DNA of 64,000 bases from Rhodococcus sp. AW25M09 (GTDB lineage: Bacteria > Actinomycetota > Actinomycetes > Mycobacteriales > Mycobacteriaceae): positions 1 to 64,000 of the forward strand of contig NZ_CAPS01000059.1 in NCBI RefSeq assembly GCF_000333955.1, written 5' to 3'. Positions 34,631 to 42,391 of the stretch are shown here, piece after piece. The position numbers were made by a program, and so were the translations under genes. The stretch's first letter is position 1, and every line of letters starts with the position of its first letter. The notes below the pieces were generated by a model, which was not told where the DNA came from, searched no databases, and worked only from the letters and a program-made list of their open reading frames with translations.

Positions 34631-36195
34631 TGCTTTGCCTCCTCGAGTGGCGACCGAGCCTCGGTCGCAACGGTTGTGCGGGTGTCGACCTGACTTCTCG
34701 AGTCCAGCGCGGCGGCCATGCGGAACACCGAATCCTGGACCTCGGGATGGTCGAGGGCAGCTCGATCGAGTTCTCCGACGAATGCGCCCTCACGCATGAC
34801 GAACGCTCGATGGGAGAGTCCGACGATTTCCAACATGTCCGAGGACGCCATGACCACGGCCATTCCACGTCCGGCGAACTCGGTGATGATGCGGTAGATC
34901 TCGGAGCGTGCTCCCACGTCCACGCCTCGGGTCGGCTCGTCGAGCAAAAGGACATCGACGGTTCCGGTCAGCCAACGCGCGAGCACAACTTTCTGCTGAT
35001 TTCCGCCGGACAGAGTGCCGACGCTCTGGCTCAGTCCGCGACTCCGCAGCCGAACCGAATCCATGGCAGTCGAGACTTCCTCGGCCCGCACCTTGTTGCG
35101 CAGCCAACCCGCGATGCTGAACTTGGACAGGCGAGGCAGGGAACCGTTGTCCAACACACTCATCGACAGTACGACGCCGTTGACTTTGCGGTCCTCGGGG
35201 ACCATTGCCATGCCGGCTGTGATCGCGGCCGCCGGCTTTCCAGTAGGCACAGTGCGGCCATCGATCTTGATCGAGCCGGAAGTCACCGCACGCATACCGA
35301 ACAGTGCTTCGAGAAGTTCGGTGCGACCGGCACCCACCAGGCCTGCGAGGCCGACTATTTCACCTCGTCTCACCGTGAGATTCACCGGCGCGGATGCGCC
35401 CGCGACCTGAAGGTTGTCGACTTCCAACACGACTGCTCCGGTATCGGTGCCGACCGTCGGGAAGAGGTTGTCGAGTTCGCGACCGATCATCGCGGTCACG
35501 ATCTCGTCGTCGGTGATGTCCGCCAAGCTCTCGTCCGTGATCAGCTTGCCGTCGCGCAGTACGACTACTCGATCTGCAATAGCGCGAATCTCGGCCATTT
35601 TGTGAGTGGTGTACACCATTGCAACGCCGCGATCACGAAGTTGTCGCATGACCTTGTACAGGCCCTCGGTCTCACGCTCGGAGATCGCGGAAGTCGGTTC
35701 GTCCAACATGACGACCTCGGCCCCGGTCCGAGCGGCTTTGACGATTTCGATGATCTGACGCAAACCGACCGGAAGTGATCCCATGCGAGCCGTCGGCGAA
35801 ATGGAGACGTCGAAGATGCCCAGGGTCTGGGCGGCTTCGTCGATCATTGCGCGGCGGTCGAGAAAGATCCCTCTTCGCTTCTCACGTCCGACGAACATGT
35901 TCTCGTAGACCGTCATGTCGTCGATCGAGGCAAGCTCCTGAGGAACGATCGCCACACCGTGGCGCACGGCATCTCGGGGATCTCCCGAGGAGAGCCTGTG
36001 GTCGCCGATCGTGACGGAACCTGCATCGGCACGCAGCTGACCTGTCGCGATTTTCATGAGAGTGGACTTTCCGGCTCCGTTCTCCCCAGCGAGCGCGGTG
36101 ACGGTGCCGGGTTGCAGATCGAGCGAGATCCCCTTCAGTACCGGCACACCGCCGAAGCTCTTGGTCAGATCCCGGCACTGCAGCAGGCCGGTCAC
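34627..36195 (-). CDS. Sugar/polyol ABC transporter ATPase (RbsA-like)
   Basis: A 522-residue twin ATPase of the RbsA class. The N-terminal unit has Walker A GENGAGKST (residues about 37-45), a degenerate signature (SLPVGLRQIIEIVKAA) and Walker B EVVMLDEPTSAI. The C-terminal unit has the class-typical reduced Walker A (GLVGAGRTEL), signature TLSGGNQQKVVLARW and LLLDEPTRGVDVG. The start is a GTG at 36195. It overlaps the permease gene by 4 bp, and lies 64 bp downstream of the SDR gene. Confidence 0.92.
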   Translation of the reverse strand: MTGLLQCRDLTKSFGGVPVLKGISLDLQPGTVTALAGENGAGKSTLMKIATGQLRADAGSVTIGDHRLSSGDPRDAVRHGVAIVPQELASIDDMTVYENMFVGREKRRGIFLDRRAMIDEAAQTLGIFDVSISPTARMGSLPVGLRQIIEIVKAARTGAEVVMLDEPTSAISERETEGLYKVMRQLRDRGVAMVYTTHKMAEIRAIADRVVVLRDGKLITDESLADITDDEIVTAMIGRELDNLFPTVGTDTGAVVLEVDNLQVAGASAPVNLTVRRGEIVGLAGLVGAGRTELLEALFGMRAVTSGSIKIDGRTVPTGKPAAAITAGMAMVPEDRKVNGVVLSMSVLDNGSLPRLSKFSIAGWLRNKVRAEEVSTAMDSVRLRSRGLSQSVGTLSGGNQQKVVLARWLTGTVDVLLLDEPTRGVDVGARSEIYRIITEFAGRGMAVVMASSDMLEIVGLSHRAFVMREGAFVGELDRAALDHPEVQDSVFRMAAALDSRSQVDTRTTVATEARSPLEEAKQ

Positions 36196-36259
36196 GACCG
36201 CTCACCCACTGCGATGAGAGTTTTCGCGTGTCCGGGTATACGCCGGACGGCCCGGGCCA

Positions 36260-37024
36260 TCACCATGCCGTGTACCCTCCGTCGGCGACGAGAACCGATC
36301 CGGTGACGAAACTCGCTGCGTCGCTGGCCAGGAACACCACGGACGGAGAGATTTCCTCCGGCATGGCGTACCGCTGCATCGGTGCGTCCTCGATCCAGTA
36401 GCGCTGAAATTCCGGTCGATCCACTGGGGCCATCTCGGTTTTGCAGTAACCGGGTGCCACGGCATTGACGCGAATTCCGAGCGGGCCCCATTCGGCTGCA
36501 AGTGATTTGGTCAGCTGGTGGACGGCCGCTTTGGATGCGTTGTAGGCGGGCTGCATTTGAGGTCGGTTGACGATGATGCCGGAGATGGATCCGATGTTGA
36601 CGATGGAGCCGCTTCGGCGTTCGCGCATGTGTGCGCCGACGGAGATGCTGCACTCCCACAACGCTTTCACGTTGAGGTCGAAGACGTCGTCCCACTGCTC
36701 TTCGGTCACGTCCCACGAGTCGTTGTGGTAGCAGGTGCCTGCGTTGTTGACGAGGATATCGACGTGTCCGAGCGCGTGGACGGCCTCGGCGGTCATGCGA
36801 TCGATGTCGTCACGTCGAGTGATGTCGGCAGTGATCGCGGTGAATTCGTATCCGGCGGCGGCAGCCTCGGCTACCACTGAGTCGTTGCGCTCGGTGTTGC
36901 GGCCCGCGATGGCGACACGCGCTCCGGCTGCCGCGAGCCCGAACGCGAATGCGCGGCCGAGTCCTTGGTTTCCGCCCGTGACAATGGCCGTTCGACCGGT
37001 GAGATCGAAAGGGTTGCTGCTCAT
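36260..37024 (-). CDS. SDR oxidoreductase of the polyol operon
   Basis: A 254-residue classical short-chain dehydrogenase. The cofactor loop is TGGNQGLGRAF (residues 16-26), followed by DILVNNAG, the catalytic Ser in NIGSISG and the Tyr-x-x-x-Lys in AYNASKAAV. An Arg-rich segment (IAGRNTERN) after the second strand hints at NADP preference. Relatives oxidise sugar alcohols or gluconate-type sugars. The start ATG at 37024 overlaps the alcohol dehydrogenase stop by four bases. Confidence 0.9.
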   Translation of the reverse strand: MSSNPFDLTGRTAIVTGGNQGLGRAFAFGLAAAGARVAIAGRNTERNDSVVAEAAAAGYEFTAITADITRRDDIDRMTAEAVHALGHVDILVNNAGTCYHNDSWDVTEEQWDDVFDLNVKALWECSISVGAHMRERRSGSIVNIGSISGIIVNRPQMQPAYNASKAAVHQLTKSLAAEWGPLGIRVNAVAPGYCKTEMAPVDRPEFQRYWIEDAPMQRYAMPEEISPSVVFLASDAASFVTGSVLVADGGYTAW

Positions 37025-38064
37025 CTGGGCACCACTATCGACTTGAGGCTGGCGGGATCGGTGTCGCTTTCGAGTGCTTCGGCGACGTGATCGAGGTCGT
37101 ATCGACCGGTGACGAGACGGTCGAGATCGACCGAACCCGATGCGACGAGGTGGATTGCAGCCGGCCAGGTGTCGGTGTAGCGGAACACTCCGGTCACGGT
37201 GATCTCGAGGTTCTGGATGTGACTGACCGGAAGCGGGTAATTGTCGTTGCCCACACCGACCAACACGACCCGTCCTGCGGGTCCTACGGCGCGGATGCCG
37301 CTCTGCACGGCTGGAATCGCGCCGCTCGCGTCCACGAATACGTCGACCTGGGGATCGAGTGCGGCGACATCGTGAGCAATCGGGTCGATGATCTCGGTCG
37401 CTCCGAAGGTCAGGGCGCGTTCACGACGTTCCTGGACTGGATCGGAGACGACGATTCGTGCGGCACCGAAAGCTCGAGCGGCCTGCGCGGTGATGATGCC
37501 GATAGGGCCGGCACCGGCGATGAGAATCGAGGAGCCCGGGACGACGCCGGCCTTGCGCATGGTCGCGACTGCCACCGACAGTGGTTCCAGTAGGGCGGCG
37601 GCGTCGTCGGACATGGAATCCGGAACAGCGTGTGCGAAATTCGCATCGATGGTGACGTACCGGCAGAAAGCGCCGTCGATCGGAGGGGTCGCATAGAACT
37701 TCATGTCGGGGCAGAGGTTGTAGCGACCGGCGGTGCACTGGGTGCAGCGGCGGCACGGATGTTGGGGTTCGACGGCGACCCGCTGTCCCACCCGGCTCTG
37801 GTCGACGTTCTCGCCGACGGCGGCAATGCGACCGGACAGCTCGTGACCGAGGACCATGGGCTCGGCGACAACAAAATCGCCGATTCGACCGTCACGGTAG
37901 TAGTGGACGTCTGATCCGCACACGCCGACCGCGGCGACCTCGACCAGTACCTCGTACGGTCCGGGACTGGGAATTGCGCGGTCTTCGATCTCGAGCGTTC
38001 TTACCCCGGTCATAACGCTGGCGCGCATCGTGGATGCGGGCGGCGATGGTGTTGTGGTGGTCAT
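37021..38064 (-). CDS. Zinc-dependent polyol dehydrogenase (sorbitol-dehydrogenase-like)
   Basis: A 347-residue medium-chain dehydrogenase that should oxidise a polyol with NAD+. The catalytic zinc ligands are in VCGSDVHYYRDG and LGHELSG. The structural zinc has four cysteines in HPCRRCTQCTAGRYNLC. The Rossmann fold is ILIAGAGPIGIITAQAARAFGA, and the family pattern matches sorbitol/L-iditol dehydrogenases. The start ATG at 38064 overlaps the stop of a 57-residue upstream ORF (ATGA) and is preceded by GGAAGGA at 5 bases. Confidence 0.92.
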   Translation of the reverse strand: MTTTTPSPPASTMRASVMTGVRTLEIEDRAIPSPGPYEVLVEVAAVGVCGSDVHYYRDGRIGDFVVAEPMVLGHELSGRIAAVGENVDQSRVGQRVAVEPQHPCRRCTQCTAGRYNLCPDMKFYATPPIDGAFCRYVTIDANFAHAVPDSMSDDAAALLEPLSVAVATMRKAGVVPGSSILIAGAGPIGIITAQAARAFGAARIVVSDPVQERRERALTFGATEIIDPIAHDVAALDPQVDVFVDASGAIPAVQSGIRAVGPAGRVVLVGVGNDNYPLPVSHIQNLEITVTGVFRYTDTWPAAIHLVASGSVDLDRLVTGRYDLDHVAEALESDTDPASLKSIVVPR

Positions 38065-38234
38065 GATTGTCCTTCCAACAGTGCAGGTTCGACGAACAGG
38101 TCGCGGTCGACGACCACATGCGCGACGGTCACACGCTTGCTTCGACGGTGCCGGGGAAACAGCCCATTACTGCGCCTTCCGTGGACCAGCACCGACTGTG
38201 CGAGACGCTGATGTGCCACGTCGTTCCCGCTCAT
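38061..38234 (-). CDS. Small translationally coupled ORF (57 aa) heading the polyol operon
   Basis: A 57-codon frame from an ATG at 38234 to a TGA that overlaps the dehydrogenase start (ATGA at 38061-38064). GAGG lies 8 bases before its ATG. The product starts MSGNDVAHQR, has a basic middle (RRSNGLFPRHRRSKR) and ends VVVDRDLFVEPALLEGQS. It is unrelated to anything I recognise. The acidic, regular C-terminal half could be the worn end of a lost gene, or a real small protein or leader. Its start codon lies inside an operator-like repeat. Confidence 0.45.
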   Translation of the reverse strand: MSGNDVAHQRLAQSVLVHGRRSNGLFPRHRRSKRVTVAHVVVDRDLFVEPALLEGQS

Positions 38235-38341
38235 GTGTCACACCTCGATGCTCATGTGTCGTTGTGACATGGATCATGCACAGGGCTATGCTCGCTTGTC
38301 AACGGCTTCGCTCATGTGAGCGCTAGTTGGTCTGGGATAAT
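38229..38341. promoter_or_regulatory. Divergent control region of the polyol operon and its SorC-family regulator
   Basis: Three copies of GCTCATGTG occur: 38229-38237 and 38250-38258 (both extended to GCTCATGTGTC, 21 bp apart) and 38310-38318, where it forms an inverted repeat GCTCA-TG-TGAGC. For the minus operon, TTGACA (38302-38297) and CATGAT (38278-38273) form a promoter with an 18-bp spacer. For the plus regulator gene, GATAAT (38336-38341) is a -10, and the third repeat covers its -35 position. This layout fits repression of both transcripts by the SorC-family protein. Confidence 0.55.
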
Positions 38342-38369
38342 GATCGGACAGTGCTCGGAAAGGTGGGGG

Positions 38370-39317
38370 ATGGCCAGCGAACGGGAGATCCGACGTGTCG
38401 GACCAGAGGAATTGGTTCAGCAGGGTCTCATAGCGAGGCGCTACTACCTGGACGACCGAACTCGAGTGCAGATCGCCGAAGAATTCGGGCTTTCGCGCTT
38501 CAAGGTTGCCCGAATCCTCGAAGATGCGGTCGCGTCCGGGATGGTCGAGATTGCCGTACATGCTCCTGAGTCGATCGACATCGAACTGTCTCGAGCGCTC
38601 AGGGACATGTTCGGACTGAAGATGGCCTTTGCGGTACGGGCGGCTACGGAAGATCAGCAAGTACTGTGGGATGCGGTGGGGCGCATCACCGCTGATCTGC
38701 TCAGTGAGATCATCACCGACCGCGACGTGCTCGGCATCGATTGCGGTCGCACGCTCGCCAGTATGACCGCGCACTTGGAGAGAATTGCCGCGTGCGATGT
38801 GGTCCAGTTGACCGGAATGGCAGGATCGGTCGGCTCGACCTCGGCCGAGTTGGTCCGCAGGATCACGCAATTGGGTGGCGGTCGTGCCTGGTCGATGTAT
38901 GCGCCATTGCTGGTCGAGGATCCGACGACGTGTGCCTCGCTTCGCAGCAGTCGTGGAATTCAGGAAACCTTCCGGCACCATGATTCTGTGACCAAAGCGG
39001 TTGTCTCGGTGGGTGCGTGGGAGCCGGGCCTGTCTCAGGTGTACGACCTCCTCACACCCGCCGAATCCGCGCAGTGGGCAGACAGGGGAGTGGTGGCCGA
39101 GTCTTGTGCCCTACTGCTCGACGGTGAAGGCAAACGTGTCGAGGGCCTCGAAGATCGCCGAATGGCCTTGTCGGAGAATGCGCTTCGTGGTATCGATCAG
39201 GTCATCGCTATAGCGGCCGGACAGTCGAAGCTGCGCGCGGTGCGGGCGGTTGTCGAGTCGGGGCTGGTCTCCTCGTTGATCGTCGATGCCGGATTGGCTG
39301 CAGGCCTGGTGGGATGA
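38370..39317 (+). CDS. SorC-family transcriptional regulator
   Basis: A 315-residue SorC-family regulator. The N-terminal helix-turn-helix is ARRYYLDDRTRVQIAEEFG followed by LSRFKVARILEDA (residues about 21-60). The rest is the phosphosugar-binding domain, with VLGIDCGRTL, GMAGSVGSTSAELV and the closing AGQSKLRAVRAVVESGLVSSL. Such proteins sense phosphorylated sugars or polyols. Divergent orientation marks it as the regulator of the adjacent catabolic operon. The ATG at 38370 is chosen because AAGGTGGGGG precedes it; an earlier start at 38316 would include the promoter. Confidence 0.9.
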   Translation: MASEREIRRVGPEELVQQGLIARRYYLDDRTRVQIAEEFGLSRFKVARILEDAVASGMVEIAVHAPESIDIELSRALRDMFGLKMAFAVRAATEDQQVLWDAVGRITADLLSEIITDRDVLGIDCGRTLASMTAHLERIAACDVVQLTGMAGSVGSTSAELVRRITQLGGGRAWSMYAPLLVEDPTTCASLRSSRGIQETFRHHDSVTKAVVSVGAWEPGLSQVYDLLTPAESAQWADRGVVAESCALLLDGEGKRVEGLEDRRMALSENALRGIDQVIAIAAGQSKLRAVRAVVESGLVSSLIVDAGLAAGLVG

Positions 39318-39326
39318 GGTGCGGGT

Positions 39327-39944
39327 TCATCGGTGTGCCGCCGCGATGAACTGTCGGGTCGCAGCGTCGACGATGTCGGCTGGGGTGATGTCGATTTCGT
39401 CGTTCAACCACGCGATCACCAGTTCGGCGAGTCCACCGATGAACAGCAGCCCGTTGATTTCCGACTGCGGTTGCGGATAGGCCTGGTCGCCGTAGAGCTC
39501 TCGTGATTGCTCGGCGACCAGATGTGCGAAGGCGCGCATGGACTTTCGTCGGTACGCCCGCAGTGAGTCGACGGCCAGTGACTCGATCATCGCGACGCGG
39601 CCCTTGCGCGGGTCCTCGGTGAGAACACCGACGAACGCGTCGATGGCGTTGTGCACCTGCTCTTCGACGGTAGGCGCGGGCGAGTGGAGTGCGCTCAGGG
39701 CCTTGGCGCGGATTTCATCGGATATCGCGTCCACCACTCGTTCGAGTAGATCGTCTCTGCTGCTGAAGTTTTCGTAGAAGTAGCGCTCGGTGAGCTTGGC
39801 CTGTGCGCAGATCGCGGTCATGGTCGTGCCCCCGGCTCCGGCGGTGGCGAACACCTCGAGTCCGGCGTCGAGCAGCCGTGCCCGACGGTCGGCAAGTCGA
39901 TCGTCGGCGCTCATGCCGTTGTAGCGGCGCGTGGTGGAGGCCAT
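39327..39944 (-). CDS. TetR-family repressor, divergent from P450
   Basis: A 205-residue TetR-family protein. Residues about 18-64 are the DNA-binding domain: RARLLDAGLEVFATAGAGG, TTMTAICAQAKLTERYFYENF. The C-terminal ligand domain carries EEQVHNAIDAFVGVL and a GLAELVIAWL helix. The start is the ATG at 39944 (MASTTRRY). A palindromic operator lies between it and the divergent P450, so it very likely represses both. The TetR-P450 pairing recalls the arrangement next to CYP136 of Mycobacterium tuberculosis. Confidence 0.88.
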   Translation of the reverse strand: MASTTRRYNGMSADDRLADRRARLLDAGLEVFATAGAGGTTMTAICAQAKLTERYFYENFSSRDDLLERVVDAISDEIRAKALSALHSPAPTVEEQVHNAIDAFVGVLTEDPRKGRVAMIESLAVDSLRAYRRKSMRAFAHLVAEQSRELYGDQAYPQPQSEINGLLFIGGLAELVIAWLNDEIDITPADIVDAATRQFIAAAHR

Positions 39945-39990
39945 GAGTAGATCTTGACAGACAGAGCAGGTGTGACGCAGACTACATCTC

Positions 39991-40014
39991 ATCTGACAGG
40001 CCGCTCTGTCAGAT
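39991..40014. promoter_or_regulatory. TetR operator between regulator and P450
   Basis: ATCTGACAG (39991-39999) and CTGTCAGAT (40006-40014) form a perfect 9-bp inverted repeat with a 6-bp spacer, GCCGCT. A partial copy, TTGACAGACAGAG, lies at 39953-39965, in front of the TetR start. The size and symmetry are those of TetR-family operators. Confidence 0.75.
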
Positions 40015-40029
40015 TGACGGAGGTCGACA

Positions 40030-41382
40030 ATGGGACGCGCTCTGGCTGCTCCACCAGCTGATTCAACTCTCGAACCTGTATTCGGTGACGGGGGTCTGCC
40101 CGTCGTAGGCCACACTCTCGAATACATCCGGGACCCCCTCAAGCTGCTCGGGAGTCGGTGGGAAAAGTACGGCGAGGTGTCCTGGTTGACGATGGCCGGG
40201 CAGAAGTGGATCACCGTGTTGGGCCCCGATGCGTGCCAGCAGGTGTTGCAGAACGCGGACAAGGCGTTCGCGAACGGGGACGGGTGGTCTCTGCTCATCG
40301 GGCCGTTCTTTCACGGCGGGTTGATGTTGCTCGACTCCGAGGAGCACCTGCGCCATCGCCGAATCATGCAGCAAGCCTTCACCCGCGATCGGCTCACCAA
40401 ATCTGTAGACGCGTTGAACCCGGTCACCGCGACGGGATTGGACGCTTGGCAGGGCGGACGAGACTTTCAGGTCTATCCGGCGCTGAAGGCCCTGACACTC
40501 GAGGTCGCCACGTCGATCTTCATGGGCGGTGCCGAGGGGAGCACGGACGCGGACATCGCCGAGGTCAATGCCAGTTTCGTCGCGTGCGTGCAGGCAGCGA
40601 CATCGATCGTCCGCTACCGAGTTCCCGGGACCCGGTGGAAGCGCGGCCTCGACGGCCGCGCAGTGCTGGTCGACTTCTTTCGGCGCTATCTACCGGCCAG
40701 GCGTGCAACGGAATCCGACGACCTCTTCTCCGTCCTCTGCCACATCGAGGGAGATAACGGTGAGCGCTTCTCGGACGACGAAGTGATCGACCACATGATC
40801 TTTCTGCTCATGGCCGCCCACGACACGTCGACCATCACGTTGTCGACGATGATGCAGTACCTCGGGCAGCACCCGGAGTGGCGGGACAAGTGCCGCGCGG
40901 AGTCCGAGGCGTTGGGCACCGATGCACCGACGCTCGCGCAACTGGACGAACTCCCCAGCGTCGATCTGGTGATGAAGGAGTGCTTGCGGCTGGTCTCGCC
41001 CACCCCGGTGGTCGCACGCCGCGCGGTGAAAGACACCGAGGTGCAGGGCAAGTTCGTCCCCGCGGGGACGTATGCGTCGGTCGCCCCACACTTCACCCAC
41101 CACATGGCGCAGTACTGGCCGAATCCCGAGGAGTTCGATCCCGGCCGATTCGCCGACGATCGTCGGGAAGACAAGGTGCACCGCTACGCGTGGGAACCGT
41201 TCGGCGGCGGAGTGCACAAATGCATCGGGATGTTCTTCGCCGGCGCGGAGATCAAGACGATCATGCATCACCTGCTGTTGCGGTTCGATTGGTCGGTCGA
41301 CCCCGATTACGTGGCACCACTGAACTTCACGTCGCTGCCCTTCCCGGAGGACGGGCAGCCGGTGCAGCTGCGACGGCGGTAG
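40030..41382 (+). CDS. Cytochrome P450 (CYP136-like)
   Basis: A 450-residue soluble P450 monooxygenase. The haem-binding loop is FGGGVHKCIG with thiolate Cys398; the ExxR motif is ECLRL; the oxygen-activating I-helix reads LMAAHDTSTIT; and RRIMQQAFTRDR is the C-helix region. PEEFDPGRFAD is also typical. Sequence feel and the TetR neighbour resemble mycobacterial CYP136; the substrate is unknown. Redox partners are not adjacent. The start ATG at 40030 follows GGAGG. Confidence 0.9.
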   Translation: MGRALAAPPADSTLEPVFGDGGLPVVGHTLEYIRDPLKLLGSRWEKYGEVSWLTMAGQKWITVLGPDACQQVLQNADKAFANGDGWSLLIGPFFHGGLMLLDSEEHLRHRRIMQQAFTRDRLTKSVDALNPVTATGLDAWQGGRDFQVYPALKALTLEVATSIFMGGAEGSTDADIAEVNASFVACVQAATSIVRYRVPGTRWKRGLDGRAVLVDFFRRYLPARRATESDDLFSVLCHIEGDNGERFSDDEVIDHMIFLLMAAHDTSTITLSTMMQYLGQHPEWRDKCRAESEALGTDAPTLAQLDELPSVDLVMKECLRLVSPTPVVARRAVKDTEVQGKFVPAGTYASVAPHFTHHMAQYWPNPEEFDPGRFADDRREDKVHRYAWEPFGGGVHKCIGMFFAGAEIKTIMHHLLLRFDWSVDPDYVAPLNFTSLPFPEDGQPVQLRRR

Positions 41383-41384
41383 CT

Positions 41385-42248
41385 CTACCCGATGTGGTCG
41401 GTGAGCCAGCCGATGATGTTCGCGGTGATCTCGTCGCGATTGGTCTCGTTGAGAATCTCGTGGCGGGCACCGGGATAGAGGGTGACGGTCACGTCGCTCA
41501 TACCGGCCTCGCGGTATCGGGCAGCGAGGGTTTCGATCAACTGCCCACCGCCGGCGAGCGGGTCCTCGGTTCCCGAGGTGATGAGCAGCGGGAGGTCGGA
41601 GCGGATCTGCTCGAGGTTGTGTGGGTCGGCGAGCTTGTCGGCCTCACCGAACAGTGCCGGAACCGTCGACTCCGGGAGGTCGAACCCGCACAGCGGGTCG
41701 GCGACGTAGGCGTCCACTTCGGCCTCGTCGCGGGAGAGCCACTCGTACCCGGTGCGGTGCTCGAAGGCGGCGTTGAACACGCTCAGGTCGCCTGCCGGGG
41801 CGTCGGCCATGCCGGCGGCCAGGACGTTCAGGGTGGTCGAACCCGACAGCACCACGCCCTCGTACAGGTCCGATCGTTCGATCAGAAGATGCTGCGCGGC
41901 AAACGATCCCATCGAATGTGCAAACAGGAACAGTGGTAGATCCGGGTACTCGTTGAGCAATGATTCGCCGAGCTGCTCGATGTCGGCCCACAGTCCGGCG
42001 AAGGCAGCGGCGCCGAAGTCGCCCGGGGTCTCGACGATCGACTGGCCGTGGCCGCGATGATCGGAGGCGACGACATGGAACCCGGCGTCATTGAGAGCGG
42101 CGGCGAACCGGGCGTAGCGGCTGCCGTGCTCGGCGAGTCCGTGCGCGATTTGAACGACGCCGCGAGCTGGGTCGGCGGACGTAGCCCAGGTGTAGGTACT
42201 GATCTCGATGTCGTCCTGCTTGGATACGAACGACGATGCGTTGGCCAC
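41385..42248 (-). CDS. Alpha/beta hydrolase, monoacylglycerol-lipase-like
   Basis: A 287-residue serine hydrolase of the lysophospholipase/monoacylglycerol lipase type. The oxyanion region is VQIAHGLAEHGSRYARFA, the nucleophile elbow AHSMGS, with DHRGHGQS before it. The catalytic Asp is in TSGTEDPLAGGG and the His in GARHEILNE. The start is the GTG at 42248 with GAGGAG 7 bases upstream. Its stop nearly meets the P450 stop (2 bp apart). It is probably cytoplasmic, as no signal peptide is visible. Confidence 0.9.
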   Translation of the reverse strand: MANASSFVSKQDDIEISTYTWATSADPARGVVQIAHGLAEHGSRYARFAAALNDAGFHVVASDHRGHGQSIVETPGDFGAAAFAGLWADIEQLGESLLNEYPDLPLFLFAHSMGSFAAQHLLIERSDLYEGVVLSGSTTLNVLAAGMADAPAGDLSVFNAAFEHRTGYEWLSRDEAEVDAYVADPLCGFDLPESTVPALFGEADKLADPHNLEQIRSDLPLLITSGTEDPLAGGGQLIETLAARYREAGMSDVTVTLYPGARHEILNETNRDEITANIIGWLTDHIG

Positions 42249-42327
42249 GGGTGACTCCTCGAAACGGCGGTGGGGACGAAACTCGAACTTATCTCCTACG
42301 CCGTCGATACCGGAGCGAAATGCTCGA

Positions 42328-42375
42328 CGGCCGGGGAACGCAGACGCTCCCCGGCCGATGGGGCCGGGGAGCGTC
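42328..42375. terminator. Two overlapping, mutually exclusive hairpins
   Basis: Hairpin A pairs CGGCCGGGGA (42328-42337) with TCCCCGGCCG (42348-42357). Hairpin B pairs GACGCTCCCCGGCC (42343-42356) with GGCCGGGGAGCGTC (42362-42375), arms perfect over 14 bp with a 5-base loop. Both need 42348-42356, so only one can form. They lie just after the aldehyde dehydrogenase stop and most likely end its message. Confidence 0.75.
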
Positions 42376-42391
42376 CTCGATGCTGTTCTGC

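Noticed and set aside
34528-35778. 416-codon plus-strand frame
   Set aside because: It is antisense to the sugar permease start and the ATPase, both with clear family motifs.
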